64,000 nt of DNA from an uncultured Prochlorococcus sp. (GTDB lineage Bacteria > Cyanobacteriota > Cyanobacteriia > PCC-6307 > Cyanobiaceae): positions 1 to 64,000 of the forward strand of contig CACASR010000007.1 of NCBI GenBank assembly GCA_902535175.1, given 5' to 3'. Both the position numbers and the translations under genes were made by a program. Positions within the stretch are counted from its first letter, which is position 1; every line of letters begins with the position of its first letter. Below the pieces are notes generated by a model that made no database searches, was not told where the DNA came from, and saw only the letters and a program-made list of their open reading frames with translations. Of the stretch, positions 8,046-14,666 are shown in pieces.

Positions 8046-8630
8046 CTATAGCGCAGAAAAATATTCCTTACTACCTTTGGGGTCCTCTAACATTGTTTTC
8101 TCCCCGGGAGTCCAGTTTGCTGGACATACTTCATCGGGGTTTGCCGCAACGTATTGATAACCCTGAAGAATCCTTAGCGTTTCATCAACATTTCTACCTA
8201 CAGGAGCCTTGTTAACAGTCGTATGCATAACTACTCCTTCGGGATTGATAAGAAATAAACCTCTATCAGCCTCTCCATCATCATTAAGAACATTGTACGC
8301 CTGGCAAATTTCCCTTTTTAAGTCAGAAACTAACGGGTAATTAATATCACCTATTCCGCCTTCATTTCTTGGAGTTTGTATCCATGCTAAATGACAGTGT
8401 TTGCTATCAACTGATACCCCAAGTATTTCAGTATTAAGTGCTGAGAAATCTTTGTATCTATCACTAAATGCAGTAATTTCAGTTGGACATACAAATGTAA
8501 AATCAAGCGGGTAAAAGAATAAAACAACCCATTTACCTCTTAGACCTGAAAGTGTAATCTCCTTAAACTCTTGATCATATACTGCAGTAGCACTAAAGTC
8601 TGGTGCTTCTTGGCCAACTCTTAAGCTCAT
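8046..8630 (-). CDS. typical 2-Cys peroxiredoxin
   Basis: This 194-aa thiol peroxidase reduces H2O2 and organic peroxides. The peroxidatic Cys is in FVCPTE and the resolving Cys in EVCPANW, the standard arrangement of an intersubunit disulfide. It also carries the GGIG motif and the C-terminal YF (KEYFSAL), which mark hyperoxidation-sensitive enzymes. It is probably recycled by thioredoxin, and is cytoplasmic since no signal peptide is seen. It is a single gene with its own terminator at 7951-7975, and the AUG start is unambiguous. The length is normal for the family. Confidence 0.95.
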   Translation of the reverse strand: MSLRVGQEAPDFSATAVYDQEFKEITLSGLRGKWVVLFFYPLDFTFVCPTEITAFSDRYKDFSALNTEILGVSVDSKHCHLAWIQTPRNEGGIGDINYPLVSDLKREICQAYNVLNDDGEADRGLFLINPEGVVMHTTVNKAPVGRNVDETLRILQGYQYVAANPDEVCPANWTPGEKTMLEDPKGSKEYFSAL

Positions 8631-8729
8631 GAAAAATTTTGTCCTTATTTAAATTATGTATGGTCTGAATGACCGTAATAAGTATTATAATTTTATTGAT
8701 AATGAATTAGCAAGTTTTTTTTTTATTCA

Positions 8730-8855
8730 ATGAAATGGCATTATACCTTTACAAGGAAATTTACAATTTTGAATCACAATAAACTTTTAAATAATCTCAA
8801 AAAGGAGTTAATTAAATATCCCATTAAAAGACTTGACAATAAAAATTCAAATTAA
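8730..8855 (+). CDS. possible small protein, 41 aa
   Basis: An ATG-initiated ORF reads MKWHYTFTRKFTILNHNKLLNNLKKELIKY and ends PIKRLDNKNSN. It is basic with an amphipathic helix in the middle. It is the only candidate gene in the 303-bp gap between the peroxiredoxin and the next small gene; the rest of that gap is A+T-rich with no clear structure. Short A+T-rich ORFs arise by chance, so this is tentative. Confidence 0.3.
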   Translation: MKWHYTFTRKFTILNHNKLLNNLKKELIKYPIKRLDNKNSN

Positions 8856-8933
8856 AAGAAATTTTATTTTATTTAAGATTCCTGTAAATTCAACTCTCTA
8901 TAATTAGAGATATTCCTTTTAATATTTTTAATT

Positions 8934-9092
8934 ATGGCTAAATATATTGAAAGACTAAAGGAAAAAGTTAAAATAAAAAAATTTGATTCTAATCAACCAA
9001 TTGGAGCTTGGATTTTCGTTGTAATTTTGAATATAGTTGGATTTGCGGGTTATTTTTACTTAAAGGTAAATCATATACAACTAGGTAGTTAA
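8934..9092 (+). CDS. small single-span membrane protein, 52 aa
   Basis: The ORF, too short for the track, reads MAKYIERLKEKVKIKKFDSNQ followed by one hydrophobic helix (GAWIFVVILNIVGFAGYFY) and a short tail. A basic N-terminus before one helix gives an N-in topology by the positive-inside rule. It belongs to the kind of small one-helix proteins common in Prochlorococcus; I do not recognise a chlorophyll-binding motif of the Hli type (no ExxNGR). It ends 4 bp before the convergent 73-aa gene. Confidence 0.65.
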   Translation: MAKYIERLKEKVKIKKFDSNQPIGAWIFVVILNIVGFAGYFYLKVNHIQLGS

Positions 9093-9096
9093 AGAC

Positions 9097-9318
9097 TTAA
9101 CTTATTTCCTTTTTAATAGAGCGACAAAAATTTTTTAATCTTTCATTTCTCGTTAAATCAGGTAATGTCCAAATTGATTCTGTTTCAGGTAATGGGTCTT
9201 TGCTCCATTCTTTGAATTCTTCCATTATCGATGCATTATTTAATTTTGATGTAGACTTTTTACGTTTTTTTAAATATCTTCTTATCACCGTAAGATTTGC
9301 CTCAATATATTCCCTCAT
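9097..9318 (-). CDS. small hypothetical protein, 73 aa
   Basis: This protein is not recognised. It is basic at the N-terminus (RRYLKKRKKSTSKLN) and has a WSKDPLPETESIWTLPDL stretch that looks structured, without hydrophobic segments, so it is probably soluble. It lies in the small-gene island between two one-helix protein genes and converges with the 52-aa gene. The ATG start is the only sensible one. Confidence 0.6.
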   Translation of the reverse strand: MREYIEANLTVIRRYLKKRKKSTSKLNNASIMEEFKEWSKDPLPETESIWTLPDLTRNERLKNFCRSIKKEIS

Positions 9319-9378
9319 AATAAATATTTAAGCTTATATAAATTTATCATCTAATAAGTGATGCTTTAAAAAAATTAA

Positions 9379-9549
9379 TTAGACATTTTGTACTGCTTGA
9401 AAAAGGCCAAACGAATAACCTCCTATAAGGATCCAGCCAAGAACACTAGATATTATGGTAGATCTTCTATTGTGTCTTCTTAAGGCTGATTCAATCATTT
9501 CATTAACTTCATCTCTATTAATGTATTCTTTATTAAAGTTTTTTTTCAT
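9379..9549 (-). CDS. small single-span membrane protein, 56 aa
   Basis: This unlisted ORF begins MKKNFNKEYINRDEVNEMIES, contains an arginine-rich patch (ALRRHNRRSTI) and ends in one hydrophobic helix (SSVLGWILIGGYSFGLF). The layout is a short cytoplasmic helix plus a C-terminal membrane anchor. It is not recognised by name, but clear amino-acid bias (few Asn runs, ordered charge pattern) supports a real gene. Function unknown. Confidence 0.65.
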   Translation of the reverse strand: MKKNFNKEYINRDEVNEMIESALRRHNRRSTIISSVLGWILIGGYSFGLFQAVQNV

Positions 9550-9739
9550 TTTTTTTTCTTTTTACAATAAACGAATTTATAAGAAAGTGAGCTTAAGATT
9601 TTAACTTATGAGTAAGAGTTCTATTTTTGATGATTCTATAAATATTTTGTATTAAATATATTATGAAATTTTAAGAGTAATTTTTAAAATCCTAAAATAA
9701 AATTATTTTATTGAAGAATAAAAGATTTTCATACAAACA

Positions 9740-9916
9740 ATGAATATTAATGATAAATCTGTTTTAGAAATGCTTAATAATCTTATTGCTATTAATAGGC
9801 TAAATAAAACTCAAATTCTTCAAATGGTTAATTTAGTAAGCATATCTAATGATATCAATGATTTAGAGGATAATTGCAAATGGGAAAATTCTAAATCATT
9901 TCATCAAAATATTTAA
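9740..9916 (+). CDS. small hypothetical protein, 58 aa
   Basis: The ORF, not in the track, reads MNINDKSVLEMLNNLIAINRL and continues with NKTQILQMVNLVSISNDINDLEDN. It is acidic and predicted to be mostly helical, with heptad-like Leu/Ile spacing and no membrane segment. Unknown function; a small soluble helical protein of the island. Confidence 0.55.
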   Translation: MNINDKSVLEMLNNLIAINRLNKTQILQMVNLVSISNDINDLEDNCKWENSKSFHQNI

Positions 9917-10031
9917 AATACATAAAATATATAAACCTTTGTTTGATAATTATGAATTCTTGAAATTTATATTAGAGATTAATAATTAATTGAATTAATT
10001 AAGATTTTTATAAATAAATTATATAAGCTGT

Positions 10032-10205
10032 TTAAATAAATTTTTGATAATAATTATTCTTATAAGAAGATTGCACTTGATTACTATAATTAAGTGTTGT
10101 TTTCTTATCCTTGCTAAATGATTTAATTAATATAGTAGAAGTGATTATTATAATTAGTATGATTAATAAATCTCCAACAGTAATGCCTCTCTCCTTAAGA
10201 TTCAT
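10032..10205 (-). CDS. small one-helix protein with prepilin-like N-terminus
   Basis: I take the internal ATG at 10205 (57 aa) instead of the track start at 10268, because it places MNLKERGITVGDLLIILIII at the N-terminus. This resembles a type IV prepilin leader: short basic leader, Gly, then a hydrophobic helix beginning ITVGDLL, with Asp where pilins have Glu5. The rest is a short hydrophilic tail, far smaller than a normal pilin. It could equally be a simple one-span protein. No pilus gene lies nearby in the window. Confidence 0.55.
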   Translation of the reverse strand: MNLKERGITVGDLLIILIIIITSTILIKSFSKDKKTTLNYSNQVQSSYKNNYYQKFI

Positions 10206-10367
10206 AATAAAACATATATTTTGTTTAAATATAGCCTTTTTTAATTGATAAACTAATATTTTTAACAAACGTGCTAAAAATATATATTAAGTAAATATAA
10301 AAAGAATATAAAAATATTAAGAATAAAACCTTTTGAATCATATAAAAAAAATAGATGATTTACTTAT

Positions 10368-10547
10368 ATGGAAGACAAAAAAAAATTTAGTAGTTCCAAA
10401 ACTCCCGATTTTTTCTCTAAAGAGATGATTATCACAAAAAAATCACTTAACGAAAATCAACTCAAATTTACTTATCAAAAACAGCTAATCTCAAATTTAG
10501 ATTATAAGCACAAGGAATGGTCAAAATCTATTGACAGTAAATTTTAA
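10368..10547 (+). CDS. small hypothetical protein, 59 aa
   Basis: This unlisted ORF begins MEDKKKFSSSKTPDFFSKEM and ends HKEWSKSIDSKF. It is hydrophilic, lysine-rich and has no membrane segment; no family is recognised. Its stop codon overlaps the stop of the next, convergent small gene by 4 bp (TTAA). Confidence 0.5.
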   Translation: MEDKKKFSSSKTPDFFSKEMIITKKSLNENQLKFTYQKQLISNLDYKHKEWSKSIDSKF

Positions 10548-10696
10548 AAGCTTTTGTTGATTATATTTAAAAGTTTATTTCTTTTACTTGTATTTTTCTC
10601 TTCCCAATAAAGTGTAACTTCATCATTAATGATAGGTTTTGCTTCATAAGCTAGATACCAAAGAATAAATCCGACAGGAAATATTAAAATATGCAT
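10544..10696 (-). CDS. small single-span membrane protein, 50 aa
   Basis: The ORF reads MHILIFPVGFILWYLAYEAKP then IINDEVTLYWEEKNTSKRNK. One N-terminal hydrophobic helix with no preceding positive charge suggests an N-out, C-in orientation with a basic C-terminal tail. It starts 29 bp before the first operator-like site of the divergent regulator gene, so its promoter region is shared with that gene. Function unknown. Confidence 0.55.
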   Translation of the reverse strand: MHILIFPVGFILWYLAYEAKPIINDEVTLYWEEKNTSKRNKLLNIINKSF

Positions 10697-10725
10697 AGCA
10701 AAATTAGTTGACTTAAATTAAATAT

Positions 10726-10758
10726 AGTGCAACACTTATAATGTGCAAGTGTGACACT
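10726..10758. promoter_or_regulatory. two palindromic operator-like sites flanking a -10 box
   Basis: AGTGCAACACT (10726-10736) and AGTGTGACACT (10748-10758) are two 11-bp near-palindromes with centres 22 bp apart, two helical turns. A perfect TATAAT (10737-10742) lies exactly between them, upstream of the ribbon-helix-helix gene (ATG at 10773). Binding of its own product here would block the promoter, so negative autoregulation is likely by inference. The same core recurs directly after the gene. Confidence 0.7.
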
Positions 10759-10772
10759 AATTTTTTTTAATT

Positions 10773-11138
10773 ATGCCCTCTCCGAGGAAAAGAATTGGTT
10801 TTTTGCCAAGTGAAGAAGTTCATGAAATTATTGAAAAATTGTGCACAGCTAATGAATTTAGTCAGTCAAAGGTTACAGGTTTATTGGTCGAAGAAGCGTT
10901 GAGGTCTCGAGGTGTATTGAATGAATCTTTGAGTCAAGATAAAATATTAAAACTGGATTTAATTAATTTTTCTTTTGATCAAGAAATATTCTCTGAAAAC
11001 AATAAATCTCCACTTAATGTGGAAGACTATGAAGTTAATAAAAAAGTATTATCGGATAATATCAAAATGATGCATGAATTTATTGAGTTTAAGTATTTTA
11101 AGAAAATTATGAAGCGAAATAATAATATTATTGAATAA
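10773..11138 (+). CDS. ribbon-helix-helix-like DNA-binding protein, probably autoregulated
   Basis: The first 50 residues of this 121-aa protein fit a ribbon-helix-helix fold: a short basic strand (RKRIGFLPS), helix A (EEVHEIIEKLCTANEF) and helix B beginning SQSKVTGLLVEEALRS, as in CopG/Arc-type repressors. The remaining 70 residues are acidic and helical without recognised domain. Two operator-like palindromes flank its -10 box and a perfect 17-bp palindrome with the same core follows its stop, which fits a dimeric regulator controlling itself. There is no toxin-like partner directly beside it; the nearest genes encode a 50-aa membrane protein (divergent) and a 50-aa soluble protein (downstream). 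Targets are unknown. Confidence 0.75.
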   Translation: MPSPRKRIGFLPSEEVHEIIEKLCTANEFSQSKVTGLLVEEALRSRGVLNESLSQDKILKLDLINFSFDQEIFSENNKSPLNVEDYEVNKKVLSDNIKMMHEFIEFKYFKKIMKRNNNIIE

Positions 11139-11154
11139 ATAGTGTCACACTATT
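11138..11154. promoter_or_regulatory. third operator-like palindrome, perfect 17 bp
   Basis: AATAGTGTCACACTATT is a perfect palindrome around a central C. It overlaps the last base of the regulator stop codon and shares the core AGTGTNACACT with the two promoter sites 390-410 bp upstream. It may permit looping to the promoter or control transcription of the downstream region holding the 11276-11316 hairpin and the 50-aa gene. Confidence 0.65.
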
Positions 11155-11275
11155 AATGTTTATATGAGAATGCTATTCAATGGAATTCAGAAGCTAAGCA
11201 AAGATAAATATTTTTGAATATTTCTATTCAACTTCTTAAAGAGGGATCCAAAATAAATTGAATCTTTAAAAATTC

Positions 11276-11316
11276 AGCGGACTAAATCCTCGTGGAGATA
11301 TGAACCTTAGCCCGCT
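11276..11316 (+). ncRNA. conserved-looking hairpin, possible small RNA or terminator
   Basis: The arms AGCGGACTAA and TTAGCCCGCT pair over 10 positions with a single A/C mismatch; the interior can form a second small stem (CTC-GTG-GAG). This is the most G+C-rich stretch in a 255-bp gap and is followed by TTTAAAAAAA, with a U-rich run on the opposite strand too. It could be a small structured RNA, or a terminator for the ribbon-helix-helix transcript. I do not recognise it as a known Yfr RNA. Confidence 0.45.
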
Positions 11317-11406
11317 TTAAAAAAATAGCAATAAAAAAATATAAATACAATAAGTATGTTAATTTACTTTGGATTTAAAATTGGATTATAAAAACTATAA
11401 ATTTAA

Positions 11407-11559
11407 ATGGCAGTAAATGAATTAAATGAAGATACACAGGATAAAATAAGTGATCTTCTTGAAAATATTCAGCAAATAGAGAAACTTAAAAATAAAGATA
11501 TACGAATTTTGCTTGATAAGATAGTTAGAAAATATGGAGGAAAAGTAGTAAATAAATGA
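11407..11559 (+). CDS. small acidic/helical protein, 50 aa
   Basis: The ORF begins MAVNELNEDTQDKISDLLEN and ends LLDKIVRKYGGKVVNK. It is soluble, charged and probably two helices. Its stop overlaps the ATG of the following thioredoxin-like pseudogene by 4 bp (ATGA), so it was once translationally coupled to it. Function unknown. Confidence 0.6.
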   Translation: MAVNELNEDTQDKISDLLENIQQIEKLKNKDIRILLDKIVRKYGGKVVNK

Positions 11560-11942
11560 AACGCTTATTAATCCCATTATTAGTTTTGCTTACTTTACCA
11601 AGTGATTTTCATAGCTCCCAATTGTATAATCAGAAGGATTTATAGTCACCTCAGTAAGCAGTAAGGAATCTATCGATTTAGCAAAATACCTAAAGATAAT
11701 GGTGTAGTTAAATATTAAGCATATTGGTGCCGTAATTGCATTAAACAAAGTGAATTATTTGGTAAGCAAGCTAATAGAGAACTTAATGTAGTTGAATGTT
11801 CAAGAGATGGCATAAATAGTCAAACTCAATTATGCATTGATAAAAAAATTAAAGGGTTTCCCACATGGGAAATAAATGGAAAAAAATTTTAAGTATATTA
11901 CCACCAAAAAAGTTATCAAAGTTAACTGGATTTAAGTATTAA
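11556..11942 (+). pseudogene. decayed thioredoxin-fold (VKOR C-terminal-type) exported protein
   Basis: An intact start encodes a signal peptide (MKRLLIPLLVLLTLP) but the frame stops at 11643-11645. In another frame the remains of a thioredoxin-like domain read LAKYLK / DNGVVKY-stop-AYWCRNC, then QSELFGKQANREL, ECSRDGINSQTQLC and GFPTWEING, matching the C-terminal domain of cyanobacterial VKOR/thioredoxin-like proteins, including a CxxC. Lesions visible: an early stop, a one-base frameshift near 11694, a TAA at 11716-11718 just before the CxxC, and another frameshift near 11890 before LPPKKLSKLTGF. With at least four lesions, sequencing error is unlikely. The intact ancestor would have been an exported dithiol oxidoreductase. 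Confidence 0.75.
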
Positions 11943-11965
11943 GGTATATGTAAGAAGATTAATGG

Positions 11966-12115
11966 CTAGATATTAAAGGTGATTTCTTGAGTCCCTTTCA
12001 TACAACCTCCAGCGGGATAATTAATTACTTTTTTTGATATTAATCCAATACTTATAGCAACTATTCCAATACCAAATAAAGCTATGGATCTTTTGCTTGA
12101 GATGAGATATTTCAT
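11966..12115 (-). CDS. small single-span membrane protein, 49 aa
   Basis: The unlisted ORF begins MKYLISSKRS, followed by one hydrophobic helix (IALFGIGIVAISIGLI) and a short tail with PAGGCMKGTQE containing one Cys. It converges with the thioredoxin-like pseudogene. Not recognised; composition and helix placement argue for a real gene. Confidence 0.5.
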   Translation of the reverse strand: MKYLISSKRSIALFGIGIVAISIGLISKKVINYPAGGCMKGTQEITFNI

Positions 12116-12258
12116 TGAAGATTTATAATTACATATTATTAGAGATTATGAGATTATTACGTGGATTTTTTTGTATAAAAAAAATAATAAGTAACCCTAA
12201 ATCTTATTTATTTAAAATAATTTTTAGATATGAGAAATCTTGAAAATCCTTATTCAAT

Positions 12259-12285
12259 AAATGCTTATATCTTTTTTGAGCATTT
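12259..12285 (+). terminator. weak hairpin, possible terminator
   Basis: AAATGCT and AGCATTT form a 7-bp inverted repeat with a 13-nt loop, followed by ATAGTTTTTATTT. It lies in the 223-bp gap after the 49-aa gene, where I see no convincing ORF. The A+T-rich stem makes it a weak candidate. Confidence 0.3.
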
Positions 12286-12338
12286 ATAGTTTTTATTTGA
12301 CAGTCTTTTTATAATTAATATGCGACTTTTATTTTTTT

Positions 12339-12470
12339 ATGAAAAATAAAGAATTTAATGTGACTCAAGGAATGGCTTTGTTACTTTTGAAGCCATTAAA
12401 TTTACCCGCTAACTACGTCCTTAATCTCATATTATATATAACTAATCCTAGTAACAATATTGGTTACTAA
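12339..12470 (+). CDS. possible small protein, 43 aa
   Basis: An ATG-initiated ORF reads MKNKEFNVTQGMALLLLKPLN followed by LPANYVLNLILYITNP. It has hydrophobic clusters but no clean membrane helix. Its stop TAA shares CTAA with the stop of the convergent DUF1651 gene, the same arrangement as other convergent pairs here, which mildly supports it. Confidence 0.4.
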   Translation: MKNKEFNVTQGMALLLLKPLNLPANYVLNLILYITNPSNNIGY

Positions 12471-12718
12471 GAGTCTTTCCAAACTGGTTTGGTTCTCCTC
12501 CAACCTTGAGCAATTAACTTTTTCCATTCATCTCTGGCTTTATCAACTTTAAGTTCTTCTCTAGTTGTCATTAGAGGTGGTTCTTTTCCTAAAACACCAA
12601 GAATTTTTCCAGAGTCAATAAACATATATTCAAAAAATTTATCTTTATTTTGATTATTCTTTGAAAACCTTTTAACCCTTGAACGATTGGAATTTATAAG
12701 CCAAAAATTTTCTGTCAA
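12467..12718 (-). CDS. DUF1651-like protein
   Basis: This 83-aa protein has an N-terminal FWLINSNRSRVKRF segment and a C-terminal helix with EWKKLIAQGWRRTKP, the layout of the DUF1651 family of marine picocyanobacteria. That family is known mainly from Prochlorococcus and Synechococcus, often in multiple copies, and has no established function. No membrane segment is present. It follows clpS on the same strand after 11 bp, so it is probably cotranscribed. Confidence 0.65.
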   Translation of the reverse strand: MTENFWLINSNRSRVKRFSKNNQNKDKFFEYMFIDSGKILGVLGKEPPLMTTREELKVDKARDEWKKLIAQGWRRTKPVWKDS

Positions 12719-12729
12719 TCTTACTTATT

Positions 12730-13017
12730 TTATGTTTTCTCAATTGGAGCCATTGTTAATCCTTTGCTGAAAAGTTGCTCATGATATAGCTCTGCCTGTT
12801 CAAGATTACCTCTCCATACCTCCGCCGATCCTGTATTGTCTACTTTTATGGTTAGATTCCATGCTCTTTTTTCACTCATGCTTGGGATTATTGTTAGAAG
12901 ACAATTTGCGACATGCTGAAAAGTATTAAAATTGTCATCAAGAACTATAACCCTTGCTTCTGGATATTTTGCTTTAGATTTCTTTGGATCTAAGGCTGTG
13001 TTAAGTGAATTAAACAT
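12730..13017 (-). CDS. clpS: ATP-dependent Clp protease adaptor ClpS
   Basis: This 95-aa adaptor carries the ClpS core: VIVLDDNFNTFQHV (the N-degron pocket strand-helix with the D-N pair), a central helix and the C-terminal EQAELYHEQLFSKGL helix. It delivers N-end-rule substrates to ClpC/ClpP in the cytoplasm. Cyanobacteria may carry two ClpS forms with different N-degron preference; this one cannot be subtyped safely here. The DUF1651 gene follows by 11 bp, and the tRNA-Met gene lies upstream on the same strand. Confidence 0.92.
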   Translation of the reverse strand: MFNSLNTALDPKKSKAKYPEARVIVLDDNFNTFQHVANCLLTIIPSMSEKRAWNLTIKVDNTGSAEVWRGNLEQAELYHEQLFSKGLTMAPIEKT

Positions 13018-13084
13018 TATTGTCTTTAATAGTTTTATAAAATAAAAATTTCACCTATGTTCTTCAATTGAAAAGTTTTGAAAA

Positions 13085-13158
<74 letters not shown>

Positions 13159-13187
13159 ATGGGAATATTGTAAAGCATTGGTTGTAC

Positions 13188-13670
13188 TTAATTACCATTT
13201 TGAAAATTTATTTGTTTGTGGGCCTCATATATAGCAATTCCGCATGCTACAGAAAGGTTTAGACTTCTAACCCCTTTTTGATCATGGTTGCCAGTCTGTA
13301 AATTTGGCATAAATATTGATATTAAAAAGTCGCTTTTATTAATAATGGAATCTGGTAATCCTGAATCTTCCCTCCCAAATAGCAAAATATCATCTTGATT
13401 AAATTTGAAATCCTTCAAATATAATCCATTTTTTTTACTAAAAGAAATTATTCTTTTTGTTGCTTTTGCCGTCGAAAATTTTTCAAAATTCTCGTACTTT
13501 TTAACAGTAACTAGAGGCCAATAGTCTAATCCTGCTCTTTTTAAATATTTATCTTCTAGTTTAAAACCCAAGGGCTCTATAAGATTTAAAGGTACATTAA
13601 ACGCAGCACATGATCTGGCAATATTGCCAGTATTTTGTGGAATTCTAGGTTCAAAAAGAGCGACTTCCAA
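13188..13670 (-). CDS. trmL: tRNA (cytidine(34)-2'-O)-methyltransferase TrmL
   Basis: This 160-aa SPOUT methyltransferase methylates the wobble ribose of certain tRNA-Leu species with AdoMet. The three SPOUT motifs are visible: PRIPQNTGNIARSC at the N-terminus, LLFGREDSGLPDSI and GVRSLNLSVACGIAIYE near the C-terminus, which form the trefoil knot. The length is normal. The gene is 2 bp from the cobU stop on the same strand, so the two are likely cotranscribed. Confidence 0.92.
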   Translation of the reverse strand: MEVALFEPRIPQNTGNIARSCAAFNVPLNLIEPLGFKLEDKYLKRAGLDYWPLVTVKKYENFEKFSTAKATKRIISFSKKNGLYLKDFKFNQDDILLFGREDSGLPDSIINKSDFLISIFMPNLQTGNHDQKGVRSLNLSVACGIAIYEAHKQINFQNGN

Positions 13671-13672
13671 TT

Positions 13673-14233
13673 TTAAGTAGGTATTTCAATACTTATTTCA
13701 TCTATTTTTATTGCTCTGCCGTTTATTGCAAGCCAATTATCTTCTGATATTTTGGTTATTCTCTTTTGAAGTTCGCCAATTCTTTCAATATAAGTATTGC
13801 CAATTTTATATTCAGAGACGAGACTCCATCCTACTTGTTCTCCAACAATAATTGTTATGCTTTTTCTTTTCATTAAGAGACTTATAAGTAAATTCATTTT
13901 TGTTGACCATTCATTTTGTTCCTTGCCAATACTTTTCATAACGAATCCGCCAATCGAATCTATTAATAATGGACCTTCTTCTTTCCTTAATGCATTTAAT
14001 AGATCTGTAGTTTCTATTAATTTCCAATCTTTTGGCCTTCTTTTTCGATGTAAATTAATTTTTTCTTGCCATTCTTTATCATCCAAATTGTTTTCAGATA
14101 AGGCAACATATGATAATTTTTTTACGTCCTTTGCAAGATGCTCAGCGAATTCACTTTTGCCACTCTTTGTCCCCCCTGTAATAAAAACTAAACGAGATGA
14201 ATATTCACTAATACTTAAATCCTTGTCATTCAT
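13673..14233 (-). CDS. cobU: adenosylcobinamide kinase / guanylyltransferase CobU
   Basis: This 186-aa enzyme phosphorylates adenosylcobinamide and adds GMP in the nucleotide-loop assembly of (pseudo)cobalamin. The P-loop GGTKSGKS is at residues 20-27, followed by DSIGGFV and the late EQVGWSLVSEYKIGN motif and ELQKRITKISEDNWLAI, all typical of CobU/CobP. It is part of the cobalamin capacity also shown by cobN and metH in this window. trmL follows 2 bp downstream. Confidence 0.9.
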   Translation of the reverse strand: MNDKDLSISEYSSRLVFITGGTKSGKSEFAEHLAKDVKKLSYVALSENNLDDKEWQEKINLHRKRRPKDWKLIETTDLLNALRKEEGPLLIDSIGGFVMKSIGKEQNEWSTKMNLLISLLMKRKSITIIVGEQVGWSLVSEYKIGNTYIERIGELQKRITKISEDNWLAINGRAIKIDEISIEIPT

Positions 14234-14243
14234 AAATTCTCTA

Positions 14244-14555
14244 TTACTTAGAGAAATACCACCATGTTGCTAAAGGAATAATTGTGGCAGCAATTAATAA
14301 ACCTATAACTATATAAGTAGCAGTTGAACTCTCAGCATCTTTGGATCTCATAGTGTTAAAATTTGGATCCACTACAGGATTGTCAATAGATGAAGGCTGA
14401 CTTTTTTCGTAATTTATAACAGTCTTCTGTTGAGTAACACCAAAATATTTATTTATACCACTAATTTCATTAGCGTATGTACTTGAGGGGATAATAATAA
14501 AAATTAAGCCTGTAAAGATAATAGAAAATAAATATTTATAAATGTTTAGGTTCAT
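14244..14555 (-). CDS. hypothetical exported, membrane-anchored protein
   Basis: This 103-aa protein has an N-terminal signal or anchor segment (LFSIIFTGLIFIIIPSS, likely cleavage after TYA), a polar middle with VVDPNFNTMRS, and a C-terminal helix (TYIVIGLLIAATIIPLATWWYF). The mature middle probably sits in the lumen or periplasm. It is not recognised by name. It lies 10 bp upstream of cobU on the same strand and is divergent from the b6f assembly gene. Confidence 0.7.
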   Translation of the reverse strand: MNLNIYKYLFSIIFTGLIFIIIPSSTYANEISGINKYFGVTQQKTVINYEKSQPSSIDNPVVDPNFNTMRSKDAESSTATYIVIGLLIAATIIPLATWWYFSK

Positions 14556-14666
14556 TTTAAAAGGTTTTGGTTAATTATATATTAAAAACGATATGTTTGA
14601 GCAATTTTAAATGTACTAAACAATATAATAATTGCATAATTTAATTAGAAATAACATATTTAAGAT

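Noticed and set aside
7931-8215. Plus-strand 94-aa ORF spanning the end of the membrane protein and antisense to the peroxiredoxin
   Set aside because: It begins inside another gene in a different frame and its second half is antisense to a conserved enzyme; no sensible protein features.
9608-9655. 15-aa ORF MSKSSIFDDSINILY
   Set aside because: Too short and isolated to distinguish from chance in A+T-rich DNA.
10773-11138. Toxin-antitoxin pair based on the RHH protein
   Set aside because: No toxin-like ORF of typical size lies adjacent in the same orientation; the next genes are a divergent membrane peptide and a soluble 50-aa protein.
12229-12288. 19-aa ORF overlapping the hairpin near 12.26 kb
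   Set aside because: Too short, and its bases are explained by the inverted repeat.
13797-14273. Plus-strand 158-aa ORF opposite cobU
   Set aside because: Antisense to cobU, whose P-loop and other motifs are clear.
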